A stretch of 64,000 nt of DNA from Chloroflexota bacterium (GTDB taxonomy: Bacteria > Chloroflexota > UBA6077 > JACCZL01): positions 62,001 to 126,000 of the forward strand of contig JADLFM010000038.1 of NCBI GenBank assembly GCA_020845495.1, written 5' to 3'. This document shows positions 51,474 to 60,527 of the stretch, piece after piece. A program made the translations under genes and the position numbers. Position 1 is the stretch's first letter, and each line of letters begins with the position of its first letter. The notes below the pieces were generated by a model that did not search any database, was not told the origin of the DNA, and saw only the letters and a program-made list of their open reading frames with translations.

Positions 51474-54023
51474 ATGATTCGACCTTCCCGCGTCTTCACC
51501 GTCGTCCCTCAGATTCCCGCTCCACTGGCCGGCCTCGTCGATCTGGCGTACAACCTGCGCTGGACCTGGGACCACCAGACGGCCGGACTGTTCCGCCGCC
51601 TCGATCCGGCCCGCTGGGAGTCGACGAACCACAACCCGGTGCTGCTGCTACGGACGACGGATCAGGCCCGTCTCGACGAAGCCGCTCAGGATCCCGGCTA
51701 TCGCCGCGAGCTCGCCGGCGCCGCTGCCGAGCTCGCGGCGTACCTGGACGTCGACCAGGCGGAGCTCAACAGCCGGCCCCGTGTCGGCTACTTCTCGGCC
51801 GAGTTCGGTCTGGCTGAATGCCTGCCGATCTACTCGGGTGGCCTGGGTGTCCTCGCCGGCGACCATCTCAAGTCGGCGAGCGATCTCAACCTGAACCTGA
51901 CCGGCGTCGGACTGTACTACCGGAACGGCTACTTTCAGCAGCGGCTCCGGCCGGATGGCTGGCAGGAAGAGTACTACCCCGACCACCAGCCGTCCAGCCT
52001 GCCGATTCGGCCGGCGCTCGGCAAGGACGGCAAGCAGATCAAGATCGCGCTGGCCTTCCCGGGCCGCGAGTTGTTCGCTCAGGTGTGGCACGTGCAGGTC
52101 GGGCGGATCACGCTCTATCTGCTCGATACCGACCTGGAAGAGAACGCCCCATCCGACCGTGTCATCACCAGCCGGCTCTACGGCGGCGATCGAGACATGC
52201 GGATTCGCCAGGAACTGCTGCTCGGAATCGGGGGGCTGCGCGCGCTCGACGTGCTCGGCCGACGGCCTGAAGTCTGTCACATGAATGAGGGGCACTCAGC
52301 GTTCCTTTCGCTGGAGCGTATCCGCCAGCTCATCGAGGAACACGGGCTGGGTTTTACCGAGGCGCGAGCGATGTCCGCGGCCGGTCTCGTCTTCACCACG
52401 CACACGCCGGTTGCGGCCGGGCACGACGCCTTCGAGCCGGGCACGATCGATTACTACCTGGGCGACTATTATCGCTCGCTCGGCCTGTCCCGAAGCGAGT
52501 TCATGGCGCTCGGACGGCTCCACCCGCACGATGAGGCCGAGCCGTTCTCGCTCACCATTCTGGCGCTCCGGCTCGCAGCCCGCAGCAACGGCGTGAGCCT
52601 CCTGCATGGCGACCTCTCGCGCCGGCTCTGGGGTGGCGTCTGGCCGGGCCTCGCCATCGATGAAGTGCCGATTGGGAGCGTCACGAACGGTGTGCACCTC
52701 CGCACCTGGGTCGCTCCAGAATTCAGCGAACTGCACGCTCGGATCAGGATCCCTGCAAGCTGGTCTGGCCAGCTCGAGTCGATCGAGCGGACCCAGGCCG
52801 TCGACGACCTGCCGGCACGCGACCTCTGGGAGCGCCACGAGCGGCTGCGGGGGGAACTGGTTCACTTCGCACGGGCTCGCCTCGCGACGCAGCTTGCCCG
52901 TCAGGGGGCCGGCCCCTCGGAGGTGAGTCGGACCGTCGAAGCGCTTGACTCGAAGACGCTGACGATCGGCTTCGCGCGCCGCTTTGCGGACTACAAGCGG
53001 GCGACGCTGCTGCTGCGCGACCCGGCCCGCCTGATGCGGCTGGTGAACGATCCGTATCGCCCGGTCCAGTTCATCTTCGGTGGCAAGGCCCACCCGTCGG
53101 ACAACGGCGGCAAGGAGCTACTGCGCCAGTTGCTCCAGCTTTCGCGCAGCGAGGACGTCCGTGGCCGGATCATCGTCCTCGAAGAGTACGACATGGGCGT
53201 AGCGCGCCGGATGGTGCAGGGCGTGGATATCTGGCTCAATACCCCGCGTCGGCCGATGGAGGCGAGCGGCACCAGCGGCATGAAGGCGGTCGCGAACGGC
53301 GCCCTCCACGTCGGGACACTCGACGGCTGGTGGGATGAGGCGTACCGGGCTGGCCTCGGCTGGGCCATCGGCGACCGGCGCAGCTACGACGACCTGAGCT
53401 ACCAGGACTACCTGGAGAGCACCTCGCTCTACGATCTGCTCGAGCGGGAGATCGTGCCCCTCTTCTACGACCGCGACGCGAACGGGCTTCCGCTCGGCTG
53501 GATCGCTCGGATGCGGGCCTCGATGGGTGGTCTGCCACCGGTCTTCAGTAGCGATCGGATGGTGCACGACTATCTCACCCGCTTCTACGAGCCGGCCGCG
53601 CACGACGTACGCTGCCTCTCCGAGCGCGAGCTCGAGCCGGCTCGCGAAGTCGCGGCCTGGGGCACGCACGTCCTCGAGCAGTGGCCGCGCGTCCAGATCG
53701 TGCGGGTGGATGGCCTTGCCGACACGGTCAAGGCGGGCGCAGCCTTCGACGTCGAGGCGGACGTGACCCTCGGCGACCTTCAGCCGACCGAGGTCAACGT
53801 CGCCCTGGCGCTCGGTCCGGTCGATGGGGACGGCGTCCTCGACGGGTTCACGCTGACGCCGCTCGAACTACGAAAGCACGTCGGCGATGGTATGTATCGC
53901 TTTGGTGTGCGCGACGTCCGCAGTGTCCGAAGCGGGCAACATGGCTACGCGGTGCGGGTTACGCCCCACCACCCCAGCCTGCCCATCCCGTTCCCGCTCG
54001 GCCTCGTCCGCTGGAGCGACTGA
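51474..54023 (+). CDS. glgP: alpha-glucan phosphorylase, short type (GT35)
   Basis: GlgP releases glucose-1-phosphate from glycogen or maltodextrin using pyridoxal phosphate. The 849-residue protein has the N-terminal DUF3417-type domain (LAYNLRWTWDHQTAGLFRRLDPARWE), then GYFSAEFGLAECLPIYSGGLGVLAGDHLKSASDL in outline (core AEFGLAECLPIYSGGLGVLA), HMNEGHSAFL and the PLP-lysine region EASGTSGMKAVANGALHVGT. This short phosphorylase form is common in Actinobacteria, Chloroflexota and archaea. ATG 51474 was chosen because homologues start with this region; the frame is open to 51207. It converges on the L,D-transpeptidase through a strong shared hairpin. Confidence 0.95.
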   Translation: MIRPSRVFTVVPQIPAPLAGLVDLAYNLRWTWDHQTAGLFRRLDPARWESTNHNPVLLLRTTDQARLDEAAQDPGYRRELAGAAAELAAYLDVDQAELNSRPRVGYFSAEFGLAECLPIYSGGLGVLAGDHLKSASDLNLNLTGVGLYYRNGYFQQRLRPDGWQEEYYPDHQPSSLPIRPALGKDGKQIKIALAFPGRELFAQVWHVQVGRITLYLLDTDLEENAPSDRVITSRLYGGDRDMRIRQELLLGIGGLRALDVLGRRPEVCHMNEGHSAFLSLERIRQLIEEHGLGFTEARAMSAAGLVFTTHTPVAAGHDAFEPGTIDYYLGDYYRSLGLSRSEFMALGRLHPHDEAEPFSLTILALRLAARSNGVSLLHGDLSRRLWGGVWPGLAIDEVPIGSVTNGVHLRTWVAPEFSELHARIRIPASWSGQLESIERTQAVDDLPARDLWERHERLRGELVHFARARLATQLARQGAGPSEVSRTVEALDSKTLTIGFARRFADYKRATLLLRDPARLMRLVNDPYRPVQFIFGGKAHPSDNGGKELLRQLLQLSRSEDVRGRIIVLEEYDMGVARRMVQGVDIWLNTPRRPMEASGTSGMKAVANGALHVGTLDGWWDEAYRAGLGWAIGDRRSYDDLSYQDYLESTSLYDLLEREIVPLFYDRDANGLPLGWIARMRASMGGLPPVFSSDRMVHDYLTRFYEPAAHDVRCLSERELEPAREVAAWGTHVLEQWPRVQIVRVDGLADTVKAGAAFDVEADVTLGDLQPTEVNVALALGPVDGDGVLDGFTLTPLELRKHVGDGMYRFGVRDVRSVRSGQHGYAVRVTPHHPSLPIPFPLGLVRWSD

Positions 54024-54070
54024 GCGGCGAGTGACGAACGGTGAGTAAAGCCACTCACCGCTCGCCGCTC
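54022..54070. terminator. bidirectional terminator between glgP and the transpeptidase gene
   Basis: Two nested perfect stems: GAGCGGCGAG (54022-54031) with CTCGCCGCTC (54061-54070), and CGGTGAGT (54039-54046) with ACTCACCG (54053-54060), with a 6-nt loop. It serves both convergent genes. Confidence 0.7.
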
Positions 54071-54071
54071 G

Positions 54072-55796
54072 TCAGTAGTGGATCGTGATCCGAGTGCCCT
54101 CCGGCGCCCAGTCGAACAGGGTCTTGGCGTCAGCATCGGTCAGGCTGACGCAGCCGTTGCTGCCGGGTGCCCCGAAGTTCGCACGCCAATAGGCGCCGTG
54201 AATCGTGTAATCGCCCATGAAGGCCAGCACCCAACGGACGTCCGGGATGTCGTAGGTCGAGCCGCTGACGTTGGTACCCCGGAAACGCGCTACCGGCATC
54301 TTGTACTCGACCGCGAACTCGCCAAGCGGTGTGTCTGCGCCGGGAACGCCCGTGGCTATGGAGAACGTGCGGACGACCCGCCCTTCCTGATAGAGCGTCA
54401 TCATCTGGTGGGTCACGTCTACGTCGATGAGCTTGTCCGACTCAGTCAGGAACGCGAGCGCCAGAGAACCATCGATGTAGCTTCCGGAGGTCGAGCGCGG
54501 GCCGTCCGGGCCGGCTCGGACCTTGACCGTCACTTCGGTGTTGAATGGCAGGGCTCGGAGCGGATTGAAGCGGACATGCCGGTCATCGAGCCACTCCCAA
54601 CGGCCTGCCACCGGCGGATCGAGCGCGAGCGCGCTGGCGGCGCGGCGGCGGTCCCGGATCGGCTGGCTGAAGACGAGCGTTGGGCGGGCCTTCGTCGAAA
54701 CGCGCGGGCCGCTCTCGCCCATGTCCAGCGCCTCGACGGCGAGCGCATCCGGCGTCTTGACGTGGACGATCGGTTGCCCGTCGAGCGGCGCGCCGTCGCG
54801 CGAGACGGCTTCACGCACCGTGACGGTGTAGGTTGTCCCCTGGGACAGTTGGTCGAGTGTGACGTCAATGGCACGCGGATCCCGGCGGTCGACCTGCACG
54901 CTGCTCGCCACCGCTGGCGAGACCTCGAGCGCGACCCGGTCCACGGGAGCACTGAAGCGCAGGGTGAACGGATTGCCGAGTTCGACTATGCGGGGGTCTT
55001 CGACGTCGTCCAGGCGCAGGCGCGACGGGTACGTGGCTGTCGTGACAATCGGCCGCTGGGTGGGGATGCCGTTGGTGCCGTGCGCGACAACCACCCGTAT
55101 CTGATAGGTCGTGCCATCCGCCGGCTCGTCGACGGCGAGGAAGGACTGGCGTCGATCCGTGGTGTCGATCCAGCCACGGAACGCGACCGGGGGCGAGACG
55201 TCGAAGCTGACGTGGTCCAGAGGCGTGTCCCAGGTAATACGTAGCGGCTCGTTCCACTTCAACCGGTACTGAGGCGCCAGCCCGAAGGGCCGCGGTGAGC
55301 GGGCGGTCGAGAAGCGTATCTCCCGCTCGATGGGGATGCGTCCTGGCCCGAGGACGGTCGGAGCGAAGGCCGTCCCTCGTACTGTCAATCGATACATCGC
55401 GTCAGGACGGAAAGTACCCTCGGCCGGCCGGATCGCGAGCTCGGATTCGTCGGGCCAGCGGCCGACTCGGGTGAGTTCGGCGCGAGCAGGAACCTCGTGC
55501 TCCACCCCAGTTCGCCCATCCGGTGCGATCGTCACCTCGACGAGCGATGCGCTCTCGAACGTGGCGCCAAACCCTGAAACGGTCGCTCGGATCTCGGCGG
55601 CCGGCTGGACGTCCGCGACACCATCCGGGAGATTGATGGCGACCTCGTGCGGTACGACTGCCGCGACGATGGTGACCGCGACGAGTATGCCGACCAGAGC
55701 GGTCAGGAGCGTTAGCCCGCCGAGCAGCAGGCGCGAGGTCAGGACGCTCGTCTCAGCCGAGGAGAACGGTCGGCGGACAAGGGTCGTTCCGATCAT
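54072..55796 (-). CDS. L,D-transpeptidase (YkuD) with Ig-like repeats
   Basis: YkuD enzymes form 3-3 cross-links in peptidoglycan or attach proteins to it. The 574-residue protein has one N-terminal membrane helix (LTLLTALVGILVAVTIVAAVV), then about 380 extracellular residues of tandem Ig-like/Big-type beta domains. The catalytic domain follows at about 440-574 (MTLYQEGRVVRTFSIATG, TPLGEF, IHGAYWRANFGAPGSNGCVSLTDADA with the His and catalytic Cys). The Ig-like arms probably span the wall. It starts at 55796, 60 bp after the exported paralog gene's stop, so it may share a transcript. Confidence 0.92.
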   Translation of the reverse strand: MIGTTLVRRPFSSAETSVLTSRLLLGGLTLLTALVGILVAVTIVAAVVPHEVAINLPDGVADVQPAAEIRATVSGFGATFESASLVEVTIAPDGRTGVEHEVPARAELTRVGRWPDESELAIRPAEGTFRPDAMYRLTVRGTAFAPTVLGPGRIPIEREIRFSTARSPRPFGLAPQYRLKWNEPLRITWDTPLDHVSFDVSPPVAFRGWIDTTDRRQSFLAVDEPADGTTYQIRVVVAHGTNGIPTQRPIVTTATYPSRLRLDDVEDPRIVELGNPFTLRFSAPVDRVALEVSPAVASSVQVDRRDPRAIDVTLDQLSQGTTYTVTVREAVSRDGAPLDGQPIVHVKTPDALAVEALDMGESGPRVSTKARPTLVFSQPIRDRRRAASALALDPPVAGRWEWLDDRHVRFNPLRALPFNTEVTVKVRAGPDGPRSTSGSYIDGSLALAFLTESDKLIDVDVTHQMMTLYQEGRVVRTFSIATGVPGADTPLGEFAVEYKMPVARFRGTNVSGSTYDIPDVRWVLAFMGDYTIHGAYWRANFGAPGSNGCVSLTDADAKTLFDWAPEGTRITIHY

Positions 55797-55855
55797 CTCC
55801 CGCTCCAGCGCGGATGGCGACGCTCCGAGTGCATGCCTCGGGTGTGGACTGGAGA

Positions 55856-56488
55856 TCAGCCCGGGCCTGAGCCCTGTTCGGTCGAGACGCCGCAGGAGAA
55901 CGTCCCGAGGTAGCCTCGCTCGTCGGCGACGAACTTGCGGCCCTCCGGGGTGTCCATCATTGCCCCGGTATAGACGTAGAACACGTAGTCACCTGGCATC
56001 AGGCTCCCTTGCGAGGGACTATTCTGGGGCCGGGTCGACCGGTTGGCGTCGGTCGGGCCATCGGCTGCGCCACGGCGCGCCTGATTGAGGCTGTTGGCGA
56101 AGCCCTGTGCATCGGGCGACACCGCGGCGTTGAGCGCGCTCTCGAACGTCCCGCCCGGAGTCTCGGCCGTAAACGTCTGAAGGGCGGTCTGGCTCTCCAG
56201 TTCGCCGTTGTATCGAACGATGACCCCAACCGTCGTCGGAGCCGGGACACCCGCGTACTCGATCCGAAAGTAGAGCGCGGGCACGGACTCTCCGGCGTCG
56301 TGTGTCCATCGGGAGTTGACGTCGGTCAGACCGTATTCGCCAGGCTGATAGCCACATGACCCGCCAGCCGCCATGAACGTCACCTGAGCCTGCGCGGGCG
56401 TGACGAGCGCGGGCGTGACGAATACGAGCGCGACGAGCGCGGCCAGGGCCAGCATGGCGCCGGCCAGTTGCGACGCGAGGTTCACCAT
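55856..56488 (-). CDS. exported protein, paralog of the next gene
   Basis: The 210-residue protein begins with a signal peptide (VFVTPALVTPAQA) and has no other membrane segment. Its mature part shares a clear block order with the protein encoded at 56706-57296: GGSCG, PAPTTVGVIVRYN, FESALNAAVSPDAQG, LMPGDYVFYVYTGA, TPEGRKFV and GYLGTFSCGVS. Two Cys (in GGSCG and TFSCGV) are conserved and could form a disulfide. ATG 56488 has GGGGG upstream. I do not recognise the family. It ends with a Gly/Ser/Pro tail and lies 60 bp before the L,D-transpeptidase, suggesting wall association. Confidence 0.75.
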   Translation of the reverse strand: MVNLASQLAGAMLALAALVALVFVTPALVTPAQAQVTFMAAGGSCGYQPGEYGLTDVNSRWTHDAGESVPALYFRIEYAGVPAPTTVGVIVRYNGELESQTALQTFTAETPGGTFESALNAAVSPDAQGFANSLNQARRGAADGPTDANRSTRPQNSPSQGSLMPGDYVFYVYTGAMMDTPEGRKFVADERGYLGTFSCGVSTEQGSGPG

Positions 56489-56638
56489 CCAACCCCCATG
56501 CACGTCACCTGAGGCCGTGCACCATCGGTCAGGGATTCGACGCGCGGCACGCCGGGTAAGGAGACGTGCTCGCGTCCTCAGATGAGCCATCCAGTGACGA
56601 ACGGAACGTTGGCGGCGTCGTGCTGCCAGTCTGAACGC

Positions 56639-56674
56639 GAAGGGAGGCTTGCCCGGCCGGGCAAGCCTCCCTTC
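56639..56674. terminator. 36-bp perfect palindrome after the 57296 gene
   Basis: GAAGGGAGGCTTGCCCGG is followed directly by its reverse complement. It lies 31 bp after the stop of the exported-protein gene at 56706 and ends in CCCTTC on the minus strand, a plausible terminator. Confidence 0.7.
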
Positions 56675-56705
56675 AAGCCAGGGGCGTCCTGGGAGTCTCG
56701 GTGAA

Positions 56706-57296
56706 TTAGTCCGAGACGCCGCAGGTGAAGGTGCCGAGGTAGCCCGACGGCGAGGTCACGAAGACCGGGCCATTCGGGGTCTGCTCGAGCGCGCCCGTGT
56801 AGACCTGGAAGATGTAGTTGCCGGGCATCAGGCCGCCGCCACCACCGTAGCCGCTCGAGCCGGAGCCGCCAGCACCCTTCTGCGAGGTGACCGGGCCATC
56901 CGCACGGCCAGCCTTCGGGAACTGACTACCCTCAGCACCCTGTGCGGCGGGGTTGATGTTCGCTCGGACCGCGCTCTCGAACGAGCCGCCCGAACCCTGT
57001 GCCACGAACGTGGACACGCCCTGGTACGACTGCATGTCGTTGTAGTAGCGGATGATGCCGACCGTCGTCGGAGCCGGCAGGCCCGAGTAGTCGACCTTGA
57101 AGAACAGGGCCGGCGTGGTCGTTCCGCCGCCAGGGAAATCGGCAGCATCGGCATTGTCCATGGCGTAGTTGCCGACGGCCGGACCACAACTGCCGCCGGC
57201 CTGCGCCATCTCGGCAGCGCTTACCGACGAAGCAGGGGTCACGAGCGACACGGCGGCGAGCAGCGCCGCGCCGGCGAGAGACGTGAACTTACGCAT
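56706..57296 (-). CDS. exported protein of an unrecognised paralogous pair
   Basis: The 196-residue protein has a signal peptide (MRKFTSLAGAALLAAVSLVT, cleaved near SAA) and a mature domain matching the neighbour at 55856 block by block: GGSCG, PAPTTVGIIRYYN, FESAVRANINPAAQG, LMPGNYIFQVYTGA, TPNGPVFV, GYLGTFTCGVS. A Gly/Ser-rich loop separates the halves. ATG 57296 is supported by GGAGG seven bases upstream. A 36-bp palindrome lies between this gene and its paralog, so they may be expressed separately. It looks like a small secreted beta-rich protein held by one disulfide; the function is unknown. Confidence 0.78.
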   Translation of the reverse strand: MRKFTSLAGAALLAAVSLVTPASSVSAAEMAQAGGSCGPAVGNYAMDNADAADFPGGGTTTPALFFKVDYSGLPAPTTVGIIRYYNDMQSYQGVSTFVAQGSGGSFESAVRANINPAAQGAEGSQFPKAGRADGPVTSQKGAGGSGSSGYGGGGGLMPGNYIFQVYTGALEQTPNGPVFVTSPSGYLGTFTCGVSD

Positions 57297-57549
57297 CCAA
57301 TCCTCCGAAAACGTTGAACCACAGGTTGCCGCGCTTGCGAGGGGATGTCCTGAGATGGACCTTGACCGGGAACTACCCCTGATGACGCGTCCTAAATCCA
57401 CCTCCTGCGTCCCCTCGTCCGACCTGGGTCCCGGCAGGCCGCACGGGCGCGGCGACCGTTGCCTGCCTGGGGATGGACCGGGGAGTGCTTGCGGCGTTCT
57501 CCGCCGCTGTTCCACGACACCGCGAGACTACCTGTTTGGGCTGGCGTTG

Positions 57550-59193
57550 TCAAGAGGCAGCGCGGAGGTCGTGACGGAGAATTCTGACGTTCTCACCGCT
57601 GCTGATGCGTTCGGCCGCTCGGCGTTCGAGCAGGCCCCGCACATCGTCGTCGAGTAGTTCGCCCCATTGATAGCTGCGCCCCGAGCCGATCACCCAGAGC
57701 GTGTGGCCGGTATAAGGTTGAGCGACGAGCCGGTCGAAGTCAGCGGTCGTCCGGATCAGCACCGCCCCGGTGTGCACGTCGGCGCGAACGCCGTCGACGT
57801 ACGTGGTGTACTTCTCGAAGTCTTTGCTGCTGACCCAGAAGTCGACGCCGCCGACATACCAGCCGACGACAGTTGGGACGTCGGTCATGACGAGGTCGTC
57901 AGGTCCGATGCCCTGTGCTCGGACTGCGCGCAGCCACGACCCCTCGCGGGCCGAGAGTGCGGCGCGTTCGACCGCCCGCGCGATGTTCTGGTGCGCCGCG
58001 AGCATCGTCAGCAGCACGATGGCAGTCACAAGAGTAGGTGATAGCGGCCCTCCGATCTGCGACCAGCGCGGCCAGGTTCCCGACGCTCGTACCACGCCGG
58101 TCAATCCGGCGCTCGCCAGCCCCTGCACGGCCTGTGCCGCCAACACGGCCAGCACGACCAGGAGCGTGAGCCCGTAGCGCTCCTGCGGCCCGCGTGGAAT
58201 GATGAAGACGGCGTGGACGAACGGAACCAGCAGTGCAAACCAGAGGATGGCGGTATCGAGGCGTCGCCGCGCGATCGCGAGCGGCAGCCCGAGGAGTGCG
58301 GCCAGGAGCAGCAGGCCGGGGCCGTCGAGGAGCATCCGGCCGTAGAACCGGAACGATGACCAGTCAGCGTGCGGACTGACGTACTCCGCAACCTCACCAT
58401 ACGCGCCGACGAGGCTGCTCGCACGAAGCGTCGTCACCAGCACCCAGAGCACCAGGCTGGCGGTTCCGACGATGGTGAGCGCCCCAAGCGGCGCCAACCA
58501 GGTGCGTCGCTCGCGTCGTGTCGCCCACAGCCGTGCGGCTACCTGGAGCCCGAGTGGCGCCACCAGAAAGATACCGAGCTCCTGGGTAAAGAGCGTAAGT
58601 CCGACGAGTGCGCCGCCAAGGAGTTGATCGCGCGGGCGGCCGTGTCGGTGGGCGCGCACGATGAAGAGCAGCGCTGCGCTGTAGAGCAGCACGTAGAGGG
58701 CGTAGAACCATGCCTGGCGTGACCAGACCACGAGCGAAGGGTGGCCCACGACGAACCCGGCCACGAACAGCGCGCCTACCCGGCCCGCGACCTCCCGTCC
58801 GAGCAGAAAGGCTACCGGGATGAGCGCCGCGCCGGCGAGCGTGCTGGGGAAGCGCGCCGCGAAGTCAGTCTCACCGAGGAGTGCGAATGAGGGGGCAACG
58901 GCGTAGGTCGCGAGCAACCCGCGCGTGTAGATCCAACCCGATGGTAGGCGTGGAAGGCCGTGCTCGCGAACACCTCGTGCCGCCAGCGCGAGGCGCGCCT
59001 CGTCGACGCTCAGCGTCCCATCCCAGCCCGTCAGGCCGTCGAGACGAATCCAGAGGCCGAAAGCGGTCAGCAGCAGAATCAGCCCTACCGTGGTGAACTG
59101 CCCGGCGCGCTGCCGACGAGTAGGGCCGGGGCGTGCGAACGTGGCCTCTGGATGCCCCGGTTGCCCGGCGAAGTGCCGCTCGGCGGTAGCCAT
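57550..59193 (-). CDS. polytopic GT39-like glycosyltransferase
   Basis: The 547-residue membrane protein has about 10-12 helices. The first extracytoplasmic loop holds the acidic SVDEARLALAARGVREHG (Asp/Glu pair), the hallmark of PMT/ArnT-type GT-C enzymes that take sugars from polyprenyl phosphates. The large C-terminal soluble region (about 430-547; LVMTDVPTVVGWYVGG, YTTYVDGVRADVHTGA) is extracellular. It probably glycosylates surface proteins or glycans; the donor could come from the DPM-type enzyme at 4221. It is on the minus strand, next to the small exported-protein genes. Confidence 0.85.
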   Translation of the reverse strand: MATAERHFAGQPGHPEATFARPGPTRRQRAGQFTTVGLILLLTAFGLWIRLDGLTGWDGTLSVDEARLALAARGVREHGLPRLPSGWIYTRGLLATYAVAPSFALLGETDFAARFPSTLAGAALIPVAFLLGREVAGRVGALFVAGFVVGHPSLVVWSRQAWFYALYVLLYSAALLFIVRAHRHGRPRDQLLGGALVGLTLFTQELGIFLVAPLGLQVAARLWATRRERRTWLAPLGALTIVGTASLVLWVLVTTLRASSLVGAYGEVAEYVSPHADWSSFRFYGRMLLDGPGLLLLAALLGLPLAIARRRLDTAILWFALLVPFVHAVFIIPRGPQERYGLTLLVVLAVLAAQAVQGLASAGLTGVVRASGTWPRWSQIGGPLSPTLVTAIVLLTMLAAHQNIARAVERAALSAREGSWLRAVRAQGIGPDDLVMTDVPTVVGWYVGGVDFWVSSKDFEKYTTYVDGVRADVHTGAVLIRTTADFDRLVAQPYTGHTLWVIGSGRSYQWGELLDDDVRGLLERRAAERISSGENVRILRHDLRAAS

Positions 59194-59478
59194 TCCGCAG
59201 AGTGTACCGGACCAGGACGGAATCGACGGAAGCGAGGTTCGCGAGACGAACGAGTGGCCGAACGTTCAGCACGATCGGGCGCTCACCTCGATCACGGGCG
59301 ATGAGGGAATGCTCGTCATCTCTCGGGTCGTGAGAGAAGCGGATCGAAATGTCTTGACGCACCCCAACCTCTGCGCTATGTTTAGACCGCACGTCCGCTC
59401 GTGAGAATGTCCACGTGGCGGAGCGTGAGGGCGGCTGACGCCCTGTGATTCGATGCAGTGTGGAAAAGGAGCGGGCTG
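59194..59478. other. leader region of the small peptide gene
   Basis: A short GC-rich stem (GAGGGCG/CGCCCT) lies near 59427-59443, downstream of the promoter at 59354. Otherwise I see nothing. Confidence 0.5.
59354..59382 (+). promoter_or_regulatory. sigma-70-type promoter of the 39-residue peptide gene
   Basis: TTGACG (59354-59359), a 17-bp spacer and TATGTT (59377-59382) form one of the best promoters in the window. Transcription would start near 59389, 90 nt before ATG 59479. Confidence 0.65.
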
Positions 59479-59598
59479 ATGCGATACCTGTTCGAGCTGG
59501 ACGAGGGCGGCGGGGACATCATTCAGGATCCCATGGGACCCAGTGGCGACCCACTGAGCAATGATGCCGACACCGGTGCCGGCGTCGACGACGACTAG
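59479..59598 (+). CDS. 39-residue acidic peptide of unknown function
   Basis: This small frame encodes a 39-residue product starting MRYLFELDEGG. It is strongly acidic (nine Asp, two Glu) and Gly/Pro-rich, and ends GVDDD. AAAAGGAG lies eight bases before the ATG, a consensus promoter precedes it by 90 nt, and two hairpins follow the stop within 70 bp, so the unit looks complete. There is no signal peptide, Cys or recognisable motif. Acidic small peptides can be RiPP precursors, calcium binders or antitoxin-like, but no modifying enzyme or toxin is adjacent. I do not recognise a family. Confidence 0.6.
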   Translation: MRYLFELDEGGGDIIQDPMGPSGDPLSNDADTGAGVDDD

Positions 59599-59604
59599 CA
59601 CGGC

Positions 59605-59626
59605 AAGAGACCCGTTCGGGGCTCTT
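59605..59626 (+). terminator. hairpin with T-rich tail after the peptide gene
   Basis: AAGAGACCCG, TT, CGGGGCTCTT forms a 10-bp stem with one mismatch. The sequence CTCTTTGAATT follows, a short U-tract. Confidence 0.55.
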
Positions 59627-59636
59627 TGAATTCAAC

Positions 59637-59664
59637 ACGGGCCACGGCAACTGCCGTGGCCCGT
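59637..59664. terminator. perfect 13-bp hairpin
   Basis: ACGGGCCACGGCA, loop AC, TGCCGTGGCCCGT. It is immediately downstream of the first hairpin and followed by ATCTATATCT; it could insulate the peptide gene from the opposite-strand gene. Confidence 0.75.
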
Positions 59665-59809
59665 ATCTATATCTCGTGTCCACAATGTGGAGCGACGTGC
59701 GTCAGCTACCGTACTCCTCTCGTATGCGGAGATGCCCGGTCGTGCGTGACCGGGTATCCCGCACCCTGATGAGCAATAGCATCAGGTGATAACACCAGGA
59801 GAGTGACAC

Positions 59810-60205
59810 TTAGCTGGCCGGCGAGTTCGGATTGTCGCCACCGTTTGCGCTCTGATCGTCACTCGAGACCTGCCACTGCTGGTTGCCAAGCCCCTCACCG
59901 ATACCACCCTGGAAGTTACCCGACGTGTATGAGCCGAGGCCGGTAGCCGCGCTGCCGCTGGCCGCGCCACCCGAGCCAATGCTCGAGTTCACGGTACCGA
60001 TGCCGGGGTTCGTGAAATCGTGGCCGAGCGCCTGGTTCTGGATTCCACTGTTGAACTGCTCCGCCGGGGTGACGACAATGCCGCTTGGACCATCTGGGCT
60101 GATATTGAGCGCTTGGGCAAACGCCGGAGCGCTCAACCCAAACGATCCACCAACGAGCATCAGGCTGACTCCCGCGCTCAGTAACGACCTCTTGATGGCG
60201 TTCAT
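59810..60205 (-). CDS. small exported Ser/Gly-rich protein
   Basis: The 131-residue protein has a signal peptide (SLLSAGVSLMLVGGSFGL, likely cut near AFA-QA) and a mature region rich in Gly, Ser, Asn and Gln (NSSIGSGGAASGSAATGLGS, QQWQVSSDD). There is no membrane anchor or Cys. ATG 60205 is preceded by AAGGAG eight bases upstream, and a 13-bp tandem repeat lies a further 20 bp upstream. It has no recognisable domain and could be a structural or adhesive surface protein. Two hairpins (near 59733-59752 and 59762-59788) follow its stop. Confidence 0.75.
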   Translation of the reverse strand: MNAIKRSLLSAGVSLMLVGGSFGLSAPAFAQALNISPDGPSGIVVTPAEQFNSGIQNQALGHDFTNPGIGTVNSSIGSGGAASGSAATGLGSYTSGNFQGGIGEGLGNQQWQVSSDDQSANGGDNPNSPAS

Positions 60206-60527
60206 CGACTTCTCCTTACCTTTCCGATCTCTGTCTGACGTCTCTGTCTGACGTGGCGCTTTCGCGTCTCGCCCTGTACGACGAGACCACAGCCACACGA
60301 CAGAACTATGGCAGGATGCGTGCCCATCCGTGCCGGCCGCGCGAGTCAGGCCGCGACCACGCGGCATAAGAACGGCACGCCCTGTCTACTTCCGCAGCAT
60401 CGAGATGGCACGGCCATCTCGTGCGCGAACGCGTGCAGACAGGAGTGACGCCAGCATCCGGTACGCCCCGGAGGGACCGGCGCTCGTGGACGTCTCACAC
60501 CACGATCCGTCACACTCTCGGCCGTAG
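60206..60527. other. gap upstream of the exported protein and before the GT39-like gene
   Basis: The gap is 322 bp. It contains the 13-bp tandem repeat at 60228 and short segments near 60290-60370 similar in composition to coding DNA, but no supported gene. Confidence 0.5.
60228..60253. repeat. 13-bp tandem repeat before the small exported protein
   Basis: TCTCTGTCTGACG occurs twice in tandem. On the minus strand it lies 23-48 bp upstream of ATG 60205, a position suitable for a regulator-binding site or a leader structure. Confidence 0.6.
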
